Part shown: positions 7,992-13,565 of the stretch, piece by piece
Numbering within the stretch: the stretch's first letter is position 1
Layout: each line of letters begins with the position of its first letter
DNA from: Burkholderiaceae bacterium
GTDB lineage: Bacteria > Pseudomonadota > Gammaproteobacteria > Burkholderiales > Burkholderiaceae
DNA: 13,565 nucleotides
Assembly: GCA_025057735.1 (NCBI GenBank)
Contig: JANWUU010000106.1
Span: 1-13,565 of the forward strand
Direction of reading: 5' to 3'
Notes under the pieces: generated by a model
What the model was told of the DNA's origin: nothing
The model's database searches: none
Seen by the model: the letters and a program-made list of their open reading frames with translations, nothing else
Made by a program: the position numbers and the translations under genes

Positions 7992-9665
7992 TCAGCGCGC
8001 GCTGCCCTCACCGGTCACCGCGCTACCGCATAGCGTGTGCCAAGCGTCGATTAAACCGCGTGTTGCCGCATCAAGCGGCACAGTCCGATCATCAAACGCT
8101 GCCATCACGCGCCCAGCCATCGCTTTGCCGAGCTCCACCCCCCACTGATCGAACGGATTGATGTTCCACAACACGCCCTGCACGAACACCTTATGCTCGT
8201 ACAGCGCCGTCAGCATACCGAGCGTGAACGGATCGAGCCGTCGCACCAAGATCGTCGTGCTGGGCCGATTGCCTGGCAGCTCCCGATGCGGAGCTAAACG
8301 CGCCGCCTCGGCTTCCGCCACACCGGCGGCGATCATCTCCTCGTAGGCCTCCTGGCGCGTTTTACCAAAAGCGAGCGCTGCCGATTGCGCGAAGCAATTA
8401 GCGACCAGCTGGCGGTGCCGCAGCTCGTCCCCCCATGCCGATTCGGCAGCAACGATGAAATCGACCGGCACCACGCCCGTGCCTTGTTGCAGGGCCTGAA
8501 AAAACGCATGCTGAGCGTTCGTGCCCGGCTCGCCCCAGACCACCGGCGCAGTGGCACACGCCACCGGCTCGCCATCGATATCCATCCGCTTGCCGTTTGA
8601 TTCCATCTCCAGCTGCTGCAGATGGGCGACAAAGCGCGCCAGCGGCTGCGCATAGGGCACGATCGCCTGCGACTGCGCACCGAGGAAATTGATATTCCAC
8701 AGGCCGATTAATGCCGCGAGCACCGGCACGTTGTCCGCCAGTGGCGCGCTGCGGAAATGCTCGTCCATCGCGTGCGCGCCGGCCAGCAATTGCTCAAAGC
8801 GCACCCGCCCGATGCCAATCGCAACCGGCAGGCCCACGGCTGACCACAGTGAGAAACGGCCACCGACCCAGTCCCAAAACGCAAAGCAGCGGTTCGGATC
8901 AATGCCAAACGCCGCTGCCGCACTTGGGTTGGCCGATATCGCGACAAAGTGACGCCCGACCGCATGCGCGCCGAGCGCGCGCGCTAACCAGGCAGAGGCG
9001 GCGCGGCCGTTCTCCAGCGTCTCGCGCGTCGTAAACGTTTTTGAGGCGATGATGAACAGCGTCTGCGCTGGGGACAGCCCGCGCAGCACTTGCGCCAGAT
9101 CCGCCGGATCCAGGTTGCAGACGAAATGCACACGCGGTCCGTCGTGCTCGGCTGCCAGCGCTTGCAGCAGTGCCTGCGGTCCGAGGGCCGAACCGCCGAT
9201 GCCTAGGTGCACGACATCGGTAAACGGCATTCCGGTGGCACCGCTGACCGCGCCGCGGCGAACCGCTTCGGCAAAGGACAAAAAGCGCTCGCGCTCGGCG
9301 GCTGCCAGCGCGACGATATCGACGTCGCCCACCCGTAACGGCGGCGCCGCCGGTGCGCGCAACGCCGTATGCAGCGCTGCACGCCGCTCGGTGACGTTGA
9401 GCTGCTCACCCGCAAACAACGCCGCGATGTGCGCCGGCACCCGCCGCTCGTGAGCAAGCGCCAGCAAGTGCTGCAGAGTAGGCGCATCCATCAGCTGGCG
9501 CGAGAAATCGAACAGCAGCGCGGCAGCGCCGAAACGCAGCCAGCGCGAAAAGCGTGCAAACCGTTGCGCATCAGCCGCAAATGCCGCCCGCAGGTTGAAG
9601 CCAGCGAGTGCCGCCTGCCGTTGCGCCAGGGCGCGCCAAGCGGCGCCATGCACGGGGACCGTCAC
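7992..9665 (-). CDS. pgi: Glucose-6-phosphate isomerase
   Basis: This 557-residue cytoplasmic enzyme interconverts glucose-6-phosphate and fructose-6-phosphate in glycolysis and gluconeogenesis. Both family signatures are present: WVGGRFSLWSAVG (266-278) and GVLWNINPFDQWGVELGK (497-514). Catalytic residues fall in the expected places: E355 in MESNGK, H386 in GTNAQHAFFQ and K514 at the end of the second signature. The sugar-phosphate loop SKTFTT is at 208-213 and GIGGSALGP at 155-163. Length fits the E. coli-like long form (549). The start is GTG at 9665, with a GGAGA site 4 bases upstream inside the preceding lipoprotein gene. The overlapping GTGA (GTG start, TGA stop of the upstream gene) indicates translational coupling to that lipoprotein. 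dnaE follows after 46 bases on the same strand. Confidence 0.98.
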   Translation of the reverse strand: MTVPVHGAAWRALAQRQAALAGFNLRAAFAADAQRFARFSRWLRFGAAALLFDFSRQLMDAPTLQHLLALAHERRVPAHIAALFAGEQLNVTERRAALHTALRAPAAPPLRVGDVDIVALAAAERERFLSFAEAVRRGAVSGATGMPFTDVVHLGIGGSALGPQALLQALAAEHDGPRVHFVCNLDPADLAQVLRGLSPAQTLFIIASKTFTTRETLENGRAASAWLARALGAHAVGRHFVAISANPSAAAAFGIDPNRCFAFWDWVGGRFSLWSAVGLPVAIGIGRVRFEQLLAGAHAMDEHFRSAPLADNVPVLAALIGLWNINFLGAQSQAIVPYAQPLARFVAHLQQLEMESNGKRMDIDGEPVACATAPVVWGEPGTNAQHAFFQALQQGTGVVPVDFIVAAESAWGDELRHRQLVANCFAQSAALAFGKTRQEAYEEMIAAGVAEAEAARLAPHRELPGNRPSTTILVRRLDPFTLGMLTALYEHKVFVQGVLWNINPFDQWGVELGKAMAGRVMAAFDDRTVPLDAATRGLIDAWHTLCGSAVTGEGSAR

Positions 9666-9970
9666 CTTTTCTCCGCTGCCGCGTCCTGGATTTTTTCGCC
9701 GGCGCGCTGCAGCGCCTCGCCCGTCTTCTCCACCGCCTTGCCGACTACCTCGCCGGTCTTGCGGCCAACCCGTTCAATCGCTTGGCCCGCGCGCTCCATG
9801 CCCTCGCCGACCTTCTCGGCCGCCTTGCTAGCCGTCTCGCCCACCTTCTCGGCTGCGCGTCCAGCAACCTGACCGATGCGCTTGGCGGGACCCTCTTTGT
9901 CAGTCGCGCACCCTGCCAAAGGCAGCAGCGCGAACATAACGGTGGCGGCCGCCACCCAACACGTCTTCAT
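9662..9970 (-). CDS. Small lipoprotein with glycine-striped amphipathic helix
   Basis: This 102-residue protein is of no family I can name. It starts at ATG 9970 behind a strong GGAGGGG site and has a lipoprotein signal (hydrophobic 5-18, lipobox PLAGC with C21), so it should be anchored by lipid at C21, probably in the outer membrane. The mature part from about 30 to 96 is one long predicted helix rich in Lys, Glu, Ala and Gly, lacking Pro, Phe, Trp and Cys. It carries a recurring [KR]-x-G-[EQR] motif (RIGQ, KVGE twice, RAGQ, RVGR, KTGE twice, RAGE). It ends in a 4-base GTGA overlap with pgi, so the two are very likely co-translated. The composition recalls LEA-like stress proteins and small glycine-zipper lipoproteins such as entericidins, but no homology is claimed. 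A role at the envelope is inferred from the lipobox alone. Confidence 0.85.
   Translation of the reverse strand: MKTCWVAAATVMFALLPLAGCATDKEGPAKRIGQVAGRAAEKVGETASKAAEKVGEGMERAGQAIERVGRKTGEVVGKAVEKTGEALQRAGEKIQDAAAEKR
9683..9880 (-). repeat. Six 11-residue helical units in the lipoprotein
   Basis: This stretch codes for residues 31-96 and can be written as six consecutive 11-residue units: RIGQVAGRAAE, KVGETASKAAE, KVGEGMERAGQ, AIERVGRKTGE, VVGKAVEKTGE and ALQRAGEKIQD. Units 2 and 3 share KVGE at the start, and units 4 and 5 share KTGE at the end. Ten of the eleven glycines in residues 31-96 are spaced 4, 7 or 11 apart (33, 37, 44, 55, 62, 69, 73, 77, 84, 91), which would place them along one face of a helix. 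The repeats are degenerate at the DNA level. Confidence 0.6.
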
Positions 9971-10456
9971 CCCGGTCCCCTCCGACTGTCTGCACCGATG
10001 AACCGCGCGAACCGCGATCTCGGGCCGGCGGCCTGCGGCGCAGGCGGTTCGGATCCGCATCGTACCGGACGCGACGAGTTGTCGCGGGCACCTAGGCTTT
10101 GCCGCTCCCAGGGGCGGCCTAGCTCGTGGCGCAGCGCACGGCGGATTTGCTGAACGCACTCGGTTCGCAGCAGCCGGCCAGCGCGCAGGACGCAGAGCTC
10201 CACCGCCACCGCAAATCCCCCGACCCGAAGAGCGCACCCGTTCAGAATCTCGGGAGCCCTGGGCAGGCCCCCGCCAGATACCGTAAAGCACGGCGCGCCT
10301 TAAAGCGACCCGCCTCTGCCGCCAGCGCAAATGCAGAGCCGCGCCCGTGCGCCACACGACACCGATGGCGCCGTCTCGCCGGCGATGCGGCCGTTGCCCT
10401 TGTCCACCATCTGCCGCCGCACAGTGGGCCGCCGTTGCGGCCGGTAGACGTGCGCG
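9971..10456. other. About 0.5 kb with no recognisable gene
   Basis: This is the upstream region of the lipoprotein-pgi transcript and beyond. Open frames exist on both strands (for example plus from GTG 10126 and minus from GTG 10209 down to 9967), but their translations are Arg/Pro/Ala-rich with no domain, and neither strand looks convincingly coding. A possible hairpin lies at 10092-10122 (ctag and gccgc arms), and a separate palindrome lies at 10070-10086. The stretch could be a long control region or gene remnants too eroded to recognise. Confidence 0.5.
10070..10086. promoter_or_regulatory. Palindrome upstream of the lipoprotein-pgi genes
   Basis: This is a perfect 6-bp inverted repeat, CGCGAC-N5-GTCGCG, about 100 bases upstream of the lipoprotein start. 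On the minus strand a TACGAT, a passable -10 box, lies 5 bases downstream of it (complement of 10059-10064). That layout would suit an operator overlapping the -35 region of a promoter for the four-gene block. The symmetry is directly visible; any regulatory role is a guess. Confidence 0.25.
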
Positions 10457-10699
10457 GTGGTCACCGTGCCGTATGCCGGGCTGCCGGACGCGCTCGAACG
10501 GCTGCAGCAGGCTGGCGTGCTCAGCCAACACGATCAGGCGCCGCTGCCGCCGGCGGCCATCGAACCGCTAGTGCTCGCACTCGAGGCGAACTTTGACTGG
10601 CGCGTGCGGGTCTCGCTGTACAGCACCGCGTTGCGCGTGAGTTGGTACATGCAGCCCGTCTGGGAGGCTCAACGGCGGGCCGCGGCGCCGTCGCCGTAG
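10457..10699 (+). CDS. Unrecognised 80-residue ORF, possible gene remnant
   Basis: This opens at GTG 10457, just after an in-frame TAG at 10445-10447, and ends in TAG at 10697-10699. It overlaps the 3' end of the WYL regulator on the other strand by 31 bases. I do not recognise the product. It does look protein-like: a helical start (GLPDALERLQQAGVLSQ) and a hydrophobic, aromatic end (LEANFDWRVRVSLY, then WYMQPVW). About 85% of its codons end in G or C when counted by eye, as in the true genes here. No Shine-Dalgarno site precedes the GTG. It may be the surviving C-terminal part of a gene whose upstream frame is lost, or a chance open frame in GC-rich DNA. Confidence 0.3.
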   Translation: MVTVPYAGLPDALERLQQAGVLSQHDQAPLPPAAIEPLVLALEANFDWRVRVSLYSTALRVSWYMQPVWEAQRRAAAPSP

Positions 10700-11661
10700 C
10701 GCGCGGCAGCGGCCGCCAGCCGGCGCTCGATGCGTTGCCGCAGCTGCGGCGGCGCCAGCACCTCGACGTTCTCGCCGTGGCGCAGGATGTCCATTTCCAG
10801 CTCGCGCGAGTCCGCATATGGCACCTTGAGCTCATAGCGGCCATCCGGCAGCTCGCGCGTCTGCTGCCGCTCGTGCCAGATCTCGGCGCGCACCCAGCGC
10901 GCCGCTTCCGGCGAAAAGACGAGCGTGGCCCACTGCAGCGCGGCACCCCGGTAGATGCCGTAGCCGCGCGCGGTTTCCTCGTCCACCTGGGTCAGCGGCA
11001 CCTCGTGCGCGCGCGCATCGAGCAGGCGTGCGTCCTCGACCGAGTCGAGCGCGAACATGCGTACCGCCTCGGCCTTGTGGCACCAGGCGTCGAGATACCA
11101 GTTGCCGCGATAGTGGACGAGCCGCTGCGGCGAGACTTCCCGCTGCGAACGTTCGTTGCGGTGGCGCGTGAAGTAGTCGATCCACAGCCGCCGCCGCGTC
11201 ATCAGCGCCTTGCCGACGACCTCGAACCACTTCAGCCGCACGCGCCGCTGCTGCGCCGGCAGCAGTTTGACGCGCTTGAGCACCTCTTTGGCCGGCACCG
11301 CATCGGCGCCCAGCGCCTGCGTGAGCCGCTGCATCAGCGGCTGGATGTGCGGGCCGAGCAGGCCGCCGGCATCCAGCGCCTGCAGCATCTGGTGCATCGT
11401 CATCAGCGCCAGGCACTCCTCAGCGCTGAACCACAGCCCGGGCAGCTGGAAGCGCGGTCCGATGCCCTGCTTGTCGTAGCGGTAGCCGCCGGCGTCGCGG
11501 TCGAAGACGATCGGCGCGTTGAAGCGCTCGCGCAGGTTGGCGAGGTCGCGCTTGACCGTCGCGCGCGAGACCTCCAGCTCGCGCTGAAGGTCGGCGAAGC
11601 TCACCAGGCCGCGCTCGCGGATCAGCTGGTCGATGCGGTAGTAGCGCTCGGTCTGATTCAT
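10669..11661 (-). CDS. WYL-domain transcriptional regulator
   Basis: This 330-residue protein is predicted to bind DNA and to sense a ligand through its WYL domain. A DeoR-like winged helix-turn-helix is at the N-terminus (about 6-62, with FADLQRELEVSRATVKRDL at 22-40 as the helix-turn-helix). A linker helix follows with LWFSAEECLALMTMHQML (76-93) and GGLLGPHIQPLM (99-110), typical of the YafY-like class. The WYL domain spans about 145-215, with the naming motif W188-Y189-L190 in GNWYLDAW. A C-terminal WCX-like extension (about 240-320) includes PYADSRELEMDILRHG. ATG 11661 fits the family start. Its Shine-Dalgarno site is poor, and a T-run and hairpins sit immediately upstream. It follows the unknown lipoprotein gene by 80 bases on the same strand. 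The target genes and ligand are unknown. WYL proteins regulate DNA repair, defence and metabolism, and nothing nearby points to a defence island. Confidence 0.92.
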   Translation of the reverse strand: MNQTERYYRIDQLIRERGLVSFADLQRELEVSRATVKRDLANLRERFNAPIVFDRDAGGYRYDKQGIGPRFQLPGLWFSAEECLALMTMHQMLQALDAGGLLGPHIQPLMQRLTQALGADAVPAKEVLKRVKLLPAQQRRVRLKWFEVVGKALMTRRRLWIDYFTRHRNERSQREVSPQRLVHYRGNWYLDAWCHKAEAVRMFALDSVEDARLLDARAHEVPLTQVDEETARGYGIYRGAALQWATLVFSPEAARWVRAEIWHERQQTRELPDGRYELKVPYADSRELEMDILRHGENVEVLAPPQLRQRIERRLAAAAARYGDGAAARR

Positions 11662-11662
11662 G

Positions 11663-11719
11663 AAAAGCGGCGCCCCGTGCAACAGGCCGCCGAAGAGCGT
11701 AGCGAACGCGCCGGCGGCC
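11663..11719 (-). promoter_or_regulatory. Two competing hairpins ahead of the WYL gene
   Basis: The 80-base gap between the unknown lipoprotein and the WYL gene has two overlapping stems. Hairpin A is a perfect 8-bp stem (11685-11692 with 11712-11719), with a possible inner stem (11697-11700 with 11706-11709). Hairpin B is a 5-bp stem (11667-11671 with 11686-11690) whose 3' arm, read on the minus strand, runs straight into TTTT (complement of 11663-11666), one base before the ATG. They share 11686-11690, so only one can form. B looks like a weak terminator and A like the competing fold. Confidence 0.35.
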
Positions 11720-11741
11720 ATGAACGCACGAAAAGCGCCGC

Positions 11742-12467
11742 CTACCGCCTGGCGCTCACCACGAAGCCGGCATTGCGCGGCGCATTCAGCGCGGCGGCGT
11801 ACAGCACCGCCGAGGCGCCGCTGCCGATGACCGCGCCGATGCCCGTGATCGTCTGCGTACCCAGCAGACAGTTGCCGCCGTTGAAGCGCACCGAGACGTC
11901 GTACACCGCCTTGCCGGAGGGGCGCGGGACGGCAGAGCCGCCGAACGTGCAGCCGAAGGCGCTCGCGCCGGACAGCGCGCCGTTGGCCGCCACATCGATG
12001 ACGAAGGTCTCGCCGGTGTCCAGTTGCCCCCGCCACCGGCCCGCGATGGCGGCTGGCGTCGCCGGCGCCTCGTAGCGCGCGTCGTAGGTGCCCGAGAAGG
12101 TCACCACGGCGCCGTTCTGGTAGCGGACATGCCCCTGCAGCGACTGGCGCTCGCGGTAGCTGCCGGCGATCGTCACCGGGTACACGGCCCCGTAAGGCAT
12201 ATAGAAGTCCAGGCCGTTCGCGGAGCTGAAGTTGCCGCTGGCGGCACTGCTGCTGCCCTGCACGAGTCCGTAGACGACGTTGCCGTAGTAATACAGGAAC
12301 CAGTAGTCGCCGTTTTCGAGCACCGCGCCGAGCATCGAATAGCCGTTTCCGGTCGAGCCAGTCCAGAAGCCCTGCGCCGGCGACTGCGGTGGCGCCGAAT
12401 CGCCGTCGCCGCCGCCGCAGCCGGCGACAGCCGCAAGCAGCATCACACCCAGCAGCAAACGTTTCAT
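11742..12467 (-). CDS. Lipoprotein of unknown function, two beta-rich halves
   Basis: This 241-residue lipoprotein has a positively charged start MKRLLL, a hydrophobic stretch and lipobox AVAGC with the lipidated cysteine at 17, followed by a Gly/Asp-rich tether. The mature part is beta-strand-like and falls into two halves. The first (about 32-132) has GFWTGSTGNGYSMLGAVL and GDYWFLYYYGNVVYGLVQG and ends SGTYDARY. The second (about 138-241) starts AIAGRWRGQL and contains CTFGGSAVPRPSG and GGNCLLGTQTITGI; C173 and C200 could form a disulfide. I recall similar proteins as uncharacterised lipoproteins in Burkholderiales and relatives; no function is known to me. ATG 12467 has a GGGGG-rich Shine-Dalgarno site. 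It diverges from the ARPP-1 gene and precedes the WYL regulator on the same strand. Envelope location is inferred from the lipobox. Confidence 0.85.
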   Translation of the reverse strand: MKRLLLGVMLLAAVAGCGGGDGDSAPPQSPAQGFWTGSTGNGYSMLGAVLENGDYWFLYYYGNVVYGLVQGSSSAASGNFSSANGLDFYMPYGAVYPVTIAGSYRERQSLQGHVRYQNGAVVTFSGTYDARYEAPATPAAIAGRWRGQLDTGETFVIDVAANGALSGASAFGCTFGGSAVPRPSGKAVYDVSVRFNGGNCLLGTQTITGIGAVIGSGASAVLYAAALNAPRNAGFVVSARR

Positions 12468-12510
12468 CGTTGCTTCCCCCTTTCGTAGTCGATGCGCTGC
12501 TGAAGGGTGA

Positions 12511-12582
12511 CGCGCGAGAGGCTCAGGAGACGAGCCATCCCCCGGATGCGTGAATCTCGCGCGCGGGCTCGAGCACTGAGCC
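12511..12582. promoter_or_regulatory. Twin palindromes in a divergent control region
   Basis: Between the divergent lipoprotein and ARPP-1 genes the palindrome GGCTC-N7-GAGCC occurs twice (12520-12536 and 12566-12582), with starts 46 bases apart. In addition a perfect 9-bp inverted repeat (12511-12519 with 12555-12563) encloses the first copy and a small atcc-ccc-ggat hairpin (12537-12547), giving a possible three-way junction if transcribed. Two identical half-site pairs suggest paired operators for a dimeric regulator controlling one or both genes. No clear -35/-10 boxes were found nearby. Confidence 0.4.
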
Positions 12583-12626
12583 TGCAAGCGCACAGCATCG
12601 GCCCGACGCGATCGACGGGAGGCCGA

Positions 12627-13565
12627 ATGAACCCGCTGAGCACATACCTGAACGCCCTTGTGATCGGTGCGCCGAGCATGGCCGGGCCGATCGGTATCGT
12701 GCCGCTGCTCGCAGGCGCCGACGCAGCGGCCGACTATCTGCTGCTGGATGAGGCGCTCACCGCGGGCCTTGCGGAGATCACAGAGACATCCGACGCGGGT
12801 GCGGTGCCGGAGCTGCTGCTGCGCAACCGCGCCGAGCGCGACCTGCTGCTGCTCGACGGCGAGGAGCTCATCGGCGCCAAGCAGAACCGCGTGCTGAACA
12901 CGACGATCCTGGCTGCCGCCGGCGCCGACATCAGGATTCCGGTTTCGTGCGTGGAAGCGGGCCGCTGGGCCTGGCAGTCGCGCCGCTTCGCAGCCGGCGG
13001 CGCCGCGCTGCACGCGCGCGCCCGCGCGGAAAAAATGCGCGGCGTCTCCGCCGCGCTGCGCGAGGAAGGCCGCCGCGCGCGCAACGACGTGCAGTTTTCC
13101 CTCTGGCAGTCGGTGGACGCCCAGCTCGAGGCCATGGAGCTTGCCGCGCCGACGCGCGCCTGGCATGCGGCCGTGGAGGCCGCGCGCGCGCAACTGCAGG
13201 CCATGCGCGCGCAACTGGCGCCGCAACCGCGGCAGGTGGGTGCGGCCTTCTTCGTGGGCGGGCGTCTGGCCGGTCTGGAACTGTTCGATGCGGCACAGAC
13301 CTTCGCACGCCTGCTGCCGAAGCTGTTCGACAGCTACGCGCTGGACACGCTCGGTTCGGATGTCGCCCGCGCCGAGCCTGCGCCGGCCGCGTTGCTGGAA
13401 GTGCGCGCGCTGCTCGCGCGTCTCGCGCAGGCACCCGCCGCCTCGTACCCCGGCGTGTCAAAGGGCACGGAGCTGCGCATCGAGCTGCCCGATCTGCACG
13501 CGGCGGCGCTGATCGACGGCGGGCGTCTGCTGCACCTGACCGCGTTTGTAGCGGGCGACAGCGCC
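12627..13565 (+). CDS. ARPP-1 (DUF6569-like) domain protein, partial
   Basis: This frame is open to the right edge: 313 codons from ATG 12627, which has a GGGAGG site 4 bases upstream. It matches my memory of the ARPP-1 family, a domain named for association with ADP-ribosylglycohydrolase and rhodanese-phosphatase proteins; its biochemical role is not established. Family-like stretches are LLLLDGEELIGAKQNRVLN (73-91), IPVSCVEAGRW (104-114), DVQFSLWQSVD (154-164) and GAAFFVGGRLAGLELFD (205-221). A helical, Ala/Arg-rich middle (about 125-200) separates the two halves. There is no signal peptide or membrane segment, so it is probably cytoplasmic. Downstream genes are outside the window and would be the best clue to function. 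It diverges from the unknown lipoprotein across 159 bases. Family call is fairly sure, function unknown. Confidence 0.8.
   Translation, partial: MNPLSTYLNALVIGAPSMAGPIGIVPLLAGADAAADYLLLDEALTAGLAEITETSDAGAVPELLLRNRAERDLLLLDGEELIGAKQNRVLNTTILAAAGADIRIPVSCVEAGRWAWQSRRFAAGGAALHARARAEKMRGVSAALREEGRRARNDVQFSLWQSVDAQLEAMELAAPTRAWHAAVEAARAQLQAMRAQLAPQPRQVGAAFFVGGRLAGLELFDAAQTFARLLPKLFDSYALDTLGSDVARAEPAPAALLEVRALLARLAQAPAASYPGVSKGTELRIELPDLHAAALIDGGRLLHLTAFVAGDSA

Noticed and set aside
7971..8004. GC palindromes at the pgi end (gccagcgcgcgttggc, cagcgcgcgctg) as a terminator
   Set aside because: The stems are short, one lies in the pgi coding end, no T-run follows, and dnaE starts 46 bases after pgi, so a full stop in transcription is unlikely.
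9971..10531. N-terminal extension of the small lipoprotein to 10531
   Set aside because: The added residues are Arg/Ala-rich without family features, and a strong Shine-Dalgarno site plus lipoprotein signal define the start at 9970.
10642..12075. Plus-strand open frame of 477 codons
   Set aside because: It is antisense to the WYL regulator and the lipoprotein, both of which have family motifs; its product is His/Arg/Ala-rich with no domain.
12511..12582. tRNA-like arms (5-bp stems with 7-base loops)
   Set aside because: The loops (aggagac, gagcact) lack the TTC of a T-loop, there is no acceptor stem or D-arm in register, and the stems are spaced wrongly for a tRNA.
12468..13226. N-terminal extension of the unknown lipoprotein to 13226
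   Set aside because: The extension is antisense to the ARPP-1 gene, and the lipoprotein signal with its own Shine-Dalgarno site begins at 12467.
1..13565. CRISPR arrays, insertion sequences, rRNA or prophage genes
   Set aside because: No regularly spaced direct repeats, transposase or integrase motifs, terminal inverted repeats around a gene, or rRNA/tRNA sequence were seen.

Overview
The window is GC-rich, with short intergenic gaps, Shine-Dalgarno sites of the GGAGG type and strong G/C preference at third codon positions. Its gene set (type-1 replicative DnaE, Pgi, a Tat-exported PhoD-like phosphatase, a WYL regulator, CoxS-type iron-sulfur protein and two lipoproteins) suggests a free-living beta- or gamma-proteobacterium. 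The lineage is an inference from protein style, not from a marker gene.

Layout. Bases 1-252 (minus) hold the N-terminal part of a [2Fe-2S] subunit of a molybdenum hydroxylase. Two strong hairpins (298-370) separate it from a secreted glycerophosphodiester phosphodiesterase (glpQ, 385-1683, minus). Facing away from glpQ is a PhoD-like alkaline phosphatase (1840-3464, plus) that is broken by a one-base frameshift near 3116 and an in-frame TAG at 3177-3179. A compact four-gene minus-strand block follows, read from right to left: a small lipoprotein with a glycine-striped amphipathic helix (9662-9970), pgi (7992-9665, overlapping it by 4 bases), dnaE (4499-7945) and a cysteine synthase (3497-4471). 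About 0.5 kb (9971-10456) has no recognisable gene, and a short unrecognised plus-strand ORF follows at 10457-10699. Next on the minus strand are a WYL-domain transcriptional regulator (10669-11661) and a two-part lipoprotein of unknown function (11742-12467). Diverging from that lipoprotein is an ARPP-1-type (DUF6569-like) protein that runs off the right edge (12627 to beyond 13565).

How the genes fit together. glpQ and phoD form a divergent pair whose products would release glycerol phosphate and phosphate from phospholipid-derived esters outside the cytoplasm; the second partner looks inactive. The lipoprotein-pgi-dnaE-cysteine synthase block is probably one transcription unit linking unrelated housekeeping functions. 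The lipoprotein and ARPP-1 genes share a 159-base divergent control region that carries two copies of the same palindrome.

I do not see a clear new multi-gene system. The most unusual items are the translationally coupled glycine-striped lipoprotein, the doubly damaged phoD, a terminator-like hairpin inside the glpQ leader, the twin palindromes at 12520-12582, and competing hairpins in front of the WYL regulator.
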